Source: JAIOZK01 sp964468645 (lineage in GTDB: Bacteria > Bacteroidota > Bacteroidia > Bacteroidales > JAIOZK01). From it: a DNA stretch of 64,000 nucleotides. Both the position numbers and the translations under genes were made by a program. Below the pieces are notes generated by a model. The model was not told the origin of the DNA. It saw nothing but the letters and a program-made list of their open reading frames with translations, and ran no database searches. The stretch spans positions 1-64,000 of the forward strand of contig CAYXUU010000029.1 in assembly GCA_964468645.1 (NCBI GenBank), written 5' to 3'. Below are positions 17,710-25,211 of this stretch, piece after piece. Position 1 is the stretch's first letter. Each line of letters begins with the position of its first letter.

Positions 17710-18639
17710 ATGAAGGCAAACAAAATGCTTATTGTTTTTCTTTGTATATTTATATTGTTTGCTACGTATCTGGTTTTTGCAGATTATATCTTTCAGGTCT
17801 TAATTAAAATGAGCAGAGAAGCAAGATCTGTTAAAAGAGAACTGCCTCAAGAAACTAACAATATAAAATTTCATATTGATAGGGTAAAGAATGTGATATT
17901 AGGATGGAAAGATGCTTTGACAATCCGGGGGTGGGTCTTCAAAGAAAATGTTAAAGAGACGCATAGAGAGGTATATCTGGTGCTAAAGTCAAAAACAAGC
18001 ACGCTTATTTTCGATATAGAAGATGATAATAGACAAAGGCGGGATATTTCGTATAACTATAATATTGCCGACGAAATAGATAATCATGGATTTGAGTTGA
18101 GAATACCCGTTTATAGATTAAGAAAAGGCCCATATAAAATTGGGTTTATAATAGAAGACAAAACAGGGACATATTATACCCTTTCTGATACAAAATTGAG
18201 GATACCTAGAAACACAATTCAGACAAAGCAAATAAGTCAGAGATCATTATCAGAATTCATATCAAAACAGGTAAGCCTGGATTTAAAAGAACCTACAAAA
18301 GAAGTCGATTATCATTTCGACGAAGTCAATATTTCGGAGAAACACCTTATTGTCAGCGGGTGGGGATTTATTAAAGGCATGGATACAGGTTCACTTAAAA
18401 CGTATATTTCATTAAAGAAAGACGAAAATGTAATTGTATATAATGTTCAGGTGAATAAGAGGAAGGATATAACCAAGCGGTTTAAGGATTTCGGCAGAAA
18501 CCTGAATTTATCAGGTTTCTCATCCCAAATCCCCATTGAGAATTTGGATAGCGGAAATTATCAATTAGGATTATACTTAATTAAGGGTGATCACATAGGA
18601 ATTATTTATGCGGACCAACATGTAAATGTTAGCAAATAA
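17710..18639 (+). CDS. membrane-anchored protein with two tandem beta-rich domains, unknown function
   Basis: This 309-residue protein starts directly after the preceding stop codon (no gap). A single N-terminal helix (about 5-28) anchors it, and the rest should lie outside the membrane. Two copies of one domain are visible, about 53-165 and 200-307, sharing GWxF (74-77 and 217-220), RxDI (110-113 and 251-254), GFxxxIP (127-133 and 269-275) and GxYxxG (140-145 and 282-287). The spacing is nearly the same in both. I do not recognise a named family. The pattern suggests a carbohydrate- or polymer-binding beta-sandwich. Its place between two paralogous sulfatase-fold genes points to a role with them. 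Confidence 0.7.
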   Translation: MKANKMLIVFLCIFILFATYLVFADYIFQVLIKMSREARSVKRELPQETNNIKFHIDRVKNVILGWKDALTIRGWVFKENVKETHREVYLVLKSKTSTLIFDIEDDNRQRRDISYNYNIADEIDNHGFELRIPVYRLRKGPYKIGFIIEDKTGTYYTLSDTKLRIPRNTIQTKQISQRSLSEFISKQVSLDLKEPTKEVDYHFDEVNISEKHLIVSGWGFIKGMDTGSLKTYISLKKDENVIVYNVQVNKRKDITKRFKDFGRNLNLSGFSSQIPIENLDSGNYQLGLYLIKGDHIGIIYADQHVNVSK

Positions 18640-18738
18640 ATTGTAAACTTTTCAAAAGTACAATCAGTTTTTGTAAGAAATATCAGTAGTATTGTAAATT
18701 CGCTGCTGCTCTAAACCTGAATAAGAATTATTAATGCA

Positions 18739-20214
18739 ATGGGTAAAAGTAAACTTTTAAAAAAGTTAGTTCCAATTATCACTGTATGGCTATTTGCAAT
18801 TTATCCCGTTTTGGCTTTATATGCACACAATGCTGAAGAGCTTGTTTTACAGCAAGCTACACTACCCTTAGGCTTTTCCCTGATATTCTCAACAATTCTA
18901 TTTGGTCTTTGGGGAATCATACTTAAGAACAATTATAAGGCAAGTTTGGTGACTATTATATTGTTATTGATTTTTTGGTATTACGCATTAATTTACAGGG
19001 GTATTACGCAATTTAACACTTTTAAGCACTGGCATCTAATACCGTTATTATTTTTAATGTATTTCATTTTTGTCTATTTTATAGCAAAGGCCAGGCGACA
19101 AAAGGTGCTAAAAAAATTAAACACAATCTTATTAGCACCAATTACGCTATTGATAGTTTTTAATGTTATAACCATCTTACCAATAGAATTTAAAAAGATT
19201 GAAACCTTAAGAAATAATGGTAAGACTAATATCACGGCATCTGAAATAAATGCTGCTAAAGATCATCCAGATATTTATCTGATCGTATTAGATGAATATG
19301 CCAGCTTTAAGTCAATAAATGAAGAGTGGGATTATACCAACAGTGAGTTTGAAGAATTTCTAAGAGAAAAAGGCTTTTATGTTGCTGAAGATAGTGAAAC
19401 CCGGTTTAATAAGACTAAAAAAGCACTGACCTCTTTAATGAATCTCAAATATATTGATGAAAGTTATACAGAGTTAGAATTAAATCAGAGATATCATAAC
19501 AATCATATATTTGATTTATTTGATAAAATGGGGTATGGCGTTGTTTTTCTCGATGGACGTGGTATTGCTGGGCAAACAGCAATTTCAGAAAACATTTTAC
19601 ATGTCTATTATACAGGCATAGATTCTACAAACAGTCCCGTGATTAATGAATTCAGCGATCTGGTTTTTAAACAATCCATGTTAAAGCCCCTCCTCAAATA
19701 CCTGAGGGATGAAAATACAAATCTTTACTATAATTTGAATAATTATATCTTCAATTACATAAGTAATTTCCCATCAATAGTAAATGAAAATGAGCAGCCA
19801 ACTTTCCTGTATGCTTATATAATGTGTCCGCATTTGCCATATGTTTTTGACCGGAAGGGTAATTTTACTGAGAATCCTACAAACTATTGGGAGTATAAAT
19901 CATTAGATAAAGATCTTCTTAAAAAATTATATTTAGAGCAATATATCCATGTTACAACAAGGATGACAGATATTATAAATGAAATATTAGAAACTTCGGA
20001 AAATGAACCTATTATAATTTTGCTATCGGATCATGGCCCAAGAGGAAACTCAGGTATGAAAAATTCAAATCAGGCTTTCAGGGTTATGAATGCGATATAT
20101 TTTCCCGACCGCAACTATCATAATCTATATTCAAATATTGCACCGGTTAACACGTTGAGAGCATTGTTAAACAAGTACTTTGGCGGAAACTTTAAAATGT
20201 TGGAGGATAGATAG
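18739..20214 (+). CDS. membrane-anchored sulfatase/phosphotransferase-fold protein (copy 2)
   Basis: This 491-residue paralog of the 16141 gene has the same layout: five N-terminal transmembrane helices (YPVLALYAHNAEE matches copy 1), then an alkaline phosphatase superfamily domain. Candidate metal ligands are D185 in LIVLDEYASF and D431-H432 in LLSDHGPRG. Thr226 aligns with Thr228 of copy 1 as possible nucleophile; PHLP aligns with PHHP. This copy keeps the canonical SDHG, so it is the more typical enzyme of the two. About 100 bases separate it from the two-domain protein. It likely transfers or removes phospho- or sulfo-groups on an envelope glycan or lipid (inference). Confidence 0.77.
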   Translation: MGKSKLLKKLVPIITVWLFAIYPVLALYAHNAEELVLQQATLPLGFSLIFSTILFGLWGIILKNNYKASLVTIILLLIFWYYALIYRGITQFNTFKHWHLIPLLFLMYFIFVYFIAKARRQKVLKKLNTILLAPITLLIVFNVITILPIEFKKIETLRNNGKTNITASEINAAKDHPDIYLIVLDEYASFKSINEEWDYTNSEFEEFLREKGFYVAEDSETRFNKTKKALTSLMNLKYIDESYTELELNQRYHNNHIFDLFDKMGYGVVFLDGRGIAGQTAISENILHVYYTGIDSTNSPVINEFSDLVFKQSMLKPLLKYLRDENTNLYYNLNNYIFNYISNFPSIVNENEQPTFLYAYIMCPHLPYVFDRKGNFTENPTNYWEYKSLDKDLLKKLYLEQYIHVTTRMTDIINEILETSENEPIIILLSDHGPRGNSGMKNSNQAFRVMNAIYFPDRNYHNLYSNIAPVNTLRALLNKYFGGNFKMLEDR

Positions 20215-20300
20215 TCTAAATTAATTTGGAAGTACCGAAAACAATTATAAATTTTTATACTAATTTGCGAACAATCATTAAATCAGAAACTGGAAATTCA

Positions 20301-21677
20301 ATGATTAATAATAAAGTCTTAGAAAGTTCTTTCCGTGACCCAAGCGGATTTCTCTTTGATGAAGACGGGATACTATTGCGTCAAGTAAATAAATGTTATC
20401 AAAAAGACTATGACTTTTTAATGAATTCTTCACTTTATGACAAATTAACAAGTGAAGGATTGTTGATTACTCATAAGGAGCATGATAGCCATAAAGGTTT
20501 CAAACCAGATTGTTACAAAATTATCGAACCTGACCTGATTAATTTTATATCCTACCCATATGAGTGGTCGTTCAGCCAATTAAAAGATGCGGCAATAACA
20601 ACACTGATGATTCAAAAAACAGCCTTACAACATGGAATGATATTAAAAGACAGCAGTGCCTACAATATTCAGTTTCAAAACGGAAGACCCATATTTATTG
20701 ATACGCTCTCATTTGAAATATACCATGATGGCCAACCATGGGGTGCTTACAGGCAATTCTGCCAGCATTTTTTAGCCCCACTCGCATTGATGAGCCATAC
20801 CGATATCCGGTTAAACCAGATGATGAAAATTTATCTGGATGGCATTCCTCTTGATCTGGCCAGTAAATTATTACCCTTTAAAACGAAAATCAGGATCTCG
20901 TTATTAATGCATCTTCATTTGCATACAGGTGCACAAAAAAAGTACCGGAACAAAGGATCTGCTTCGAAAAACACGAAAATTTCCCGTTCTAATTTGTTTG
21001 CATTGATACAAAGTTTATTATCTGCTGTAAGACGCCTGAGATTGAAGGGCCAGAATACTGAATGGGGCGATTATTATTCTTTTACCAATTACGCTGATCA
21101 ATCATTTACACATAAAAAAGAAATTATTACCGGATTTATCAAAGCTATAAATCCTGAAACGATCTGGGACCTGGGTGCAAACACAGGCGAGTTCACTCAA
21201 ATTGGCAGTCAATATGGAATACAATGCGTCGCATTTGATATTGATCCGTTAGCTGTTGATTCCCATTATACCTATATCAGAAACCAGCAAATTGAAAATA
21301 TTTTACCGTTGGTCATGGATTTAACAAATCCGAGTCCATCAATAGGTTGGAACAACAAAGAAAGAATGGGATTTTTGCAGAGGCCTTTACCCGATACCGT
21401 TCTTGCACTTGCATTGATCCATCATCTGGCCATTTCAAACAATCTGCCATTGAACAAGATTGCCAGCTTCCTGAGTGAATTGAGCGATAATCTGATCATT
21501 GAATTTGTACCAAAGACAGATTCACAGGTGCAAAAACTACTCGAGTCACGAAAAGATATCTTTATAAATTACAATGAAGAAACATTTGTCCGGGATTTCG
21601 AATTGTATTTTAAGATCAGGGCAAAAGAAACGATTGCTGAATCTAACAGGGTAATTTATTGGATGACTAGAAAATAA
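20301..21677 (+). CDS. NoeA-like class I SAM methyltransferase with kinase-like N-terminal half
   Basis: From ATG 20301 the protein is 458 residues; an in-frame TTG at 20226 would add 25, but family similarity seems to begin at FRDPSGFLFDEDG (11-23). The C-terminal half is a Rossmann methyltransferase: motif I WDLGANTGEF (289-298), an acidic FDID (312-315) and a later LALIHHLA. It resembles NoeA-like methyltransferases. The N-terminal half contains KDSSAYNIQF and FIDTLSFE, placing D117, N122 and D134 with the spacing of the protein kinase catalytic loop and DFG Asp (D166, N171 and D184 in PKA). Substrate unknown; the neighbours suggest an envelope glycan or its lipid carrier. Confidence 0.75.
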   Translation: MINNKVLESSFRDPSGFLFDEDGILLRQVNKCYQKDYDFLMNSSLYDKLTSEGLLITHKEHDSHKGFKPDCYKIIEPDLINFISYPYEWSFSQLKDAAITTLMIQKTALQHGMILKDSSAYNIQFQNGRPIFIDTLSFEIYHDGQPWGAYRQFCQHFLAPLALMSHTDIRLNQMMKIYLDGIPLDLASKLLPFKTKIRISLLMHLHLHTGAQKKYRNKGSASKNTKISRSNLFALIQSLLSAVRRLRLKGQNTEWGDYYSFTNYADQSFTHKKEIITGFIKAINPETIWDLGANTGEFTQIGSQYGIQCVAFDIDPLAVDSHYTYIRNQQIENILPLVMDLTNPSPSIGWNNKERMGFLQRPLPDTVLALALIHHLAISNNLPLNKIASFLSELSDNLIIEFVPKTDSQVQKLLESRKDIFINYNEETFVRDFELYFKIRAKETIAESNRVIYWMTRK

Positions 21678-21776
21678 ATATTAAATGGATAATATTATTT
21701 CATTTGGATTTTAAGTAAATTAAAAAGTATATTTTTGAATATGAAATTGAAATCACTGCAAATCAAAAGTTAAACG

Positions 21777-22007
21777 ATGAATATACTCCACGCTATTATT
21801 TCGGTAACATTTCTTTCTTCATTACCTGCCATTTTACTCGCCTATATTGACCCGGGAACCGGCAGCATAATAATTCAGGCAATTATTGCGACAGTTGTTG
21901 GCGCTGGCGTTGCCCTGGCGCTATTCAGAGACAAAGTATTCAGGTTATTCGGGATAAAAAGGCCGGATAAACCCGATGATGAATCTGAGCATATTGAAGA
22001 CAAATAG
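21777..22007 (+). CDS. small YIDPGTGS membrane protein
   Basis: This 76-residue protein has a signal-like first helix (5-22), the motif AYIDPGTGSIIIQ (22-34), a second helix (31-49) and a basic then acidic tail (RDKVFRLFGIKRPDKPDDES). Small proteins with this IDPGTGS motif are, to my knowledge, often found beside sulfatase-like and methyltransferase genes in envelope polysaccharide clusters of many phyla, with no known function. It fits the end of this cassette, about 100 bases after the methyltransferase gene. Confidence 0.7.
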   Translation: MNILHAIISVTFLSSLPAILLAYIDPGTGSIIIQAIIATVVGAGVALALFRDKVFRLFGIKRPDKPDDESEHIEDK

Positions 22008-22033
22008 CAATTATCCCTAATATTATTCTTGAA

Positions 22034-23947
22034 GTGATAATATTGCCCACAATTAAGAACACAACACTTACCATACAAACCTTCTTTTTGTGTTTCAGCT
22101 TATCCGCCCAAGTTAAAACTGATAAACCTATCGTTCAGGGAAATGATTATGACCAGCTAGCATTGCGATCTTCATCCACCTCAAATTACGACATCAAATA
22201 TCACCGGCTTGAATTTGAAGTTGACCCACCTGTTATTTACATCGAAGGAAATGTTACCACTTATTTTGTTCCCAAAAACGATTTAAGCTCGATGGTTTTT
22301 GATTTCAGAAATAATATGACAGTGGATTCAGCAATATATCATGGAAGTATTATAACGCACACCTTCATTTCAACCGTTGAATTAAAAGTCGGTTTTCCTT
22401 CAACAATACCTGCAGGCACAATCGATTCTGTTACTATATATTATCAGGGAGCCCCCAGCTCAGGTGGTTTTGGTGCTTTCGAAACGGATAATACAACATG
22501 CTCAAGCCAGGATACCGTTATGTGGACACTTTCGGAGCCCTATGGGGCAAAATGCTGGTGGCCCTGCAAAGAAACATTAAATGATAAGATCGATTCGGTG
22601 GACATGTTTGTTACAGCCCCGATGAAATACCACATTGCCGGAAATGGCCTTTTGATTAAGCGTGATACCTCAGGAAACAAGATCACCGACCACTGGAAAC
22701 ATACCTATCCCATCCCTGCCTACCTGATCGCATTTGCTGCTTCCGAATATTCAATATACAGGGATACCATCGCTTTATATAATGGAGGTCATCTCGAAGT
22801 GCTAAACTATGTTTTCCCATGCGATTCAGCCTATGCCCATACACAAACGATCAAGCTGGATACGGTAATGAATTTTTTTATTGGGAAATTTGGTCCTTAT
22901 CCTTTTGAAGATGAAAAATACGGACATGCCCAGTGCAGGTTTGGTGGTGGTATGGAGCATACAACCATGACATTTATGGGAGGGTGGTGGTATTCTGTCC
23001 TGATCCATGAACTGGCACACCAATGGTTTGGGGATAAGATCACTTGCGGCAGCTGGCACGATATCTGGCTGAATGAAGGCTTTGCCACCTACCTGGAGGG
23101 ATTGACCTGTGAGCAGCGGATACAAACCACCTCATTTTATAACTGGTTGAGCGGCAAACGTACTAATATATTGAGTAGTAATTACGGTTCCGTTTACTGT
23201 AATGATACCACCAGTGTCAGCCGGATTTTCAATGGCAGATTATCATACAACAAAGGGGCATATCTTTTGCATATGCTGCGTTGGATTATGGGGGATACAG
23301 ATTTTTTCACTGCATTACATAATTATATTAATGATCCTGCGCTAGCGTACGATTATGCCCTCACCGATGATCTTAAGGCTCATCTGGAAACAACCGCTGA
23401 TACAAGCTTTACGGAGTTTCTGGATGATTGGTATTACGGCCAGGGATGGCCCGATTATGATATTACATGGTCGGTGGATGTTGCCTGCAATAAGCTCAGG
23501 GTAAACATCCGGCAATCACATTCCACTGGTGGAAATACTTTCTTTGAAATGCCTGTGCCTGTAAAATTCAGTAATGGATCTCAGGATACAACTTTAATAT
23601 TTAATCAAAACAACCCGGTGGATACCCTGTTTTTCAGAACGGTAAATTTCACACCTGATGATGCAGCATTTGATCCTGACCTGTGGCTTTGTGCAAAAAG
23701 TACCGTTATTGAAGAAAGTTTAGCTGTGAGAACGATACATTGGACGGGTGGTTTTGATAATGACTGGCTAACAGCTTCGAACTGGGATTGCGGGGTACCA
23801 ACTTTAAATGACGATGTTGTAATCCCGGCAGGCAAGCCAGATTGTATTATTTCTACAGGCGATGTTGCTTACTGTAAGAATCTGTATATTGAAGCAGGGG
23901 GTAATCTTATTATCCAGCCTGATGCGACATTACATGTGGAAAATTAG
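22034..23947 (+). CDS. secreted M1-family metallopeptidase
   Basis: This 637-residue zinc aminopeptidase of family M1 starts at GTG 22034 (or TTG 22043); no ATG precedes the signal peptide (TIQTFFLCFSLSAQ). The catalytic motif is HELAH (H325, E326, H329) with the third zinc ligand E348 in LNEGFATYLE. The exopeptidase loop reads GGGMEH in place of the usual GAMEN. After the catalytic domain (about 50-545) comes a short beta-rich module (HWTGGFDNDWLTASNWDCG) of the kind found near the C-terminus of T9SS cargo. The protein then ends without a recognisable sorting domain. It starts 26 bases after the YIDPGTGS gene but is probably unrelated to the cassette. Confidence 0.82.
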   Translation: MIILPTIKNTTLTIQTFFLCFSLSAQVKTDKPIVQGNDYDQLALRSSSTSNYDIKYHRLEFEVDPPVIYIEGNVTTYFVPKNDLSSMVFDFRNNMTVDSAIYHGSIITHTFISTVELKVGFPSTIPAGTIDSVTIYYQGAPSSGGFGAFETDNTTCSSQDTVMWTLSEPYGAKCWWPCKETLNDKIDSVDMFVTAPMKYHIAGNGLLIKRDTSGNKITDHWKHTYPIPAYLIAFAASEYSIYRDTIALYNGGHLEVLNYVFPCDSAYAHTQTIKLDTVMNFFIGKFGPYPFEDEKYGHAQCRFGGGMEHTTMTFMGGWWYSVLIHELAHQWFGDKITCGSWHDIWLNEGFATYLEGLTCEQRIQTTSFYNWLSGKRTNILSSNYGSVYCNDTTSVSRIFNGRLSYNKGAYLLHMLRWIMGDTDFFTALHNYINDPALAYDYALTDDLKAHLETTADTSFTEFLDDWYYGQGWPDYDITWSVDVACNKLRVNIRQSHSTGGNTFFEMPVPVKFSNGSQDTTLIFNQNNPVDTLFFRTVNFTPDDAAFDPDLWLCAKSTVIEESLAVRTIHWTGGFDNDWLTASNWDCGVPTLNDDVVIPAGKPDCIISTGDVAYCKNLYIEAGGNLIIQPDATLHVEN

Positions 23948-24349
23948 TACGAATTACTCAACTTCAATTTCCTTTTACCATCATAGCTTTAAAGCAAGAC
24001 GGTTTCCAGGTGATCCTGATGTCTTTCATTTTCTATACATCTTTTTCATTTGACTGAATTCCACTACCTGTCTTATTACCAGGTAAAGTTTTAATTCCCT
24101 TGTAAAAGGTTTTGAATATCTAAATGAATTTAATATATTTGAAGATATATATCAGCGACAACGGAATGGCAAGTTCAGTAAAGTCTTCTATTTGTATTTG
24201 ACTTATTATAAGTAACGCAAGAGAAATATTAACTTTTGCTATAAGAGATCTATTAGCAATTGACATCCTGATGGATAGTAGTTATGTAAAATGCGTGACG
24301 CCCTTAGTAAACTATTTTTATTAACTTCGTAAAAAGAATTCTAAAAGCA
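23948..24349. other. gene-free stretch before the toxin-antitoxin remnant
   Basis: About 400 AT-rich bases. I see no ORF with coding character and no terminator with a clear T-run. TAACTTCG close to the antitoxin ATG (about 24320-24340) is a poor match to TAnnTTTG. Confidence 0.5.
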
Positions 24350-24532
24350 ATGAAAGGCATAAATTACGTAACAAATGATAAGGGTGAAAAAGTAGCTGTT
24401 ATTATTGACTTAAAAGAGCATGATAAGGCTATCAATCAATATATTGAAGATCTTGAAGATTTAATTGATTTGGAATTAAGAAAGGATGAGCAATCAATTC
24501 CCTGGAATGAAGCTAAGAAACGGCTTTCTTAA
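24350..24532 (+). CDS. RelB/Phd-like antitoxin
   Basis: This 60-residue protein has the form of a small type II antitoxin: an N-terminal strand-forming segment YVTNDKGEKVAVIIDLKEHD, a helical middle (YIEDLEDLIDLEL) and a toxin-binding tail ending PWNEAKKRLS. It should bind DNA as a dimer and neutralise a RelE-type toxin. A RelE-like start follows 18 bases downstream but is broken, so the antitoxin may now be an orphan. Confidence 0.65.
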   Translation: MKGINYVTNDKGEKVAVIIDLKEHDKAINQYIEDLEDLIDLELRKDEQSIPWNEAKKRLS

Positions 24533-24550
24533 TTTTCAATTTTAGATTTG

Positions 24551-24748
24551 ATGGAATATCGTATTAATATTAAAAAGTCTGCACTCAAAGAGTTACAAAG
24601 ATGGGATACAAACCAAGCAACCGTAGAATTGAAAAAAGACTTTCGGCGAAATATCCAGAGAGCGATGTTAATTGGAAAGAGGCTTTGTCAAAAGAAAAAG
24701 CATCTAAAACAGGAGATGTTTTTCATTATACATTTGAAGTTCCAGTAA
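24551..24748 (+). pseudogene. RelE-like toxin, truncated/chimeric
   Basis: The first residues, MEYRINIKKSALKELQRW, match the opening strand and helix of RelE/ParE-family toxins. The rest of this frame (to the stop near 24748) is basic and low in complexity and lacks the later RelE strands. A different frame with normal composition takes over at 24601. I read it as a toxin gene cut after about 18 codons by recombination or an indel. Confidence 0.5.
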
Positions 24749-25011
24749 AATGGGTATTTAGATATGATTGTAAAGATTCTATTCCAAAACTCGAAAATCA
24801 AAATTTGAGGCTACAATGGGCATCACAAAATCCAAGGATTAGCCAAGATTTACATAAATTGGATATATCTCCAGAAAAGTTTAATTGGTGGATGCGCAGT
24901 ATTTATGTGAAAAACAAAGACGGATCAAAAACACCTGCTCTTTGGGTTAAAGGGTATTGCACAATGCTTTGTGTATTAAAACTATTACCTCAAAATAATG
25001 AGAATATATAA
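24601..25011 (+). CDS. hypothetical protein joined to the broken toxin
   Basis: This 136-residue ORF starts in a different frame inside the truncated RelE-like gene. Its composition is protein-like (VNWKEALSKEKASKTGDVF, EKFNWWMRSIYV, ALWVKGYCTMLCVLKLLP), with several Trp and Cys. I do not recognise it. It lacks signal peptide and membrane segments; it may be a fragment of a gene whose 5' end was lost where it joined the toxin remnant, or a real small cytoplasmic protein. A strongly structured inverted-repeat element follows 10 bases after its stop. Confidence 0.45.
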   Translation: MGYKPSNRRIEKRLSAKYPESDVNWKEALSKEKASKTGDVFHYTFEVPVKWVFRYDCKDSIPKLENQNLRLQWASQNPRISQDLHKLDISPEKFNWWMRSIYVKNKDGSKTPALWVKGYCTMLCVLKLLPQNNENI

Positions 25012-25020
25012 AGCACGAAA

Positions 25021-25174
25021 CGCTAACAATGTTTCATCATGCTGGGTACACACACGCTATAAATGCTATTTGGCGGACAGTACAGAATGAAACAACATAG
25101 CAATACGACGTGATAAAAAGAAAAATATATAGCGCTGCTATTAGTGCCAAACAGCATTTATAGCCATCGTTGCC
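25021..25174. repeat. large imperfect inverted-repeat element (attC-like shape)
   Basis: The element starts CGCTAACAATG and ends CATCGTTGCC. Inside, GCTATAAATGCTATTTGGC (25056-25074) pairs with GCCAAACAGCATTTATAGC (25146-25164) at 18 of 19 positions, and GTTTCAT (25031-25037) pairs with ATGAAAC (25087-25093). The layout of outer AAC/GTT core triplets and inner arms resembles integron attC sites, but the core boxes do not match RYYYAAC/GTTRRRY beyond the triplets. It could equally be a non-autonomous mobile element. Confidence 0.55.
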
Positions 25175-25211
25175 GCCAATAATTAGGTGCCTTGAAAATG
25201 AGTTTTAGTTA

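Noticed and set aside
23862..24053. 63-residue ORF after the M1 peptidase
   Set aside because: It mostly overlaps the peptidase 3' end in another frame and has no coding character; it does not encode a sorting-domain remnant.
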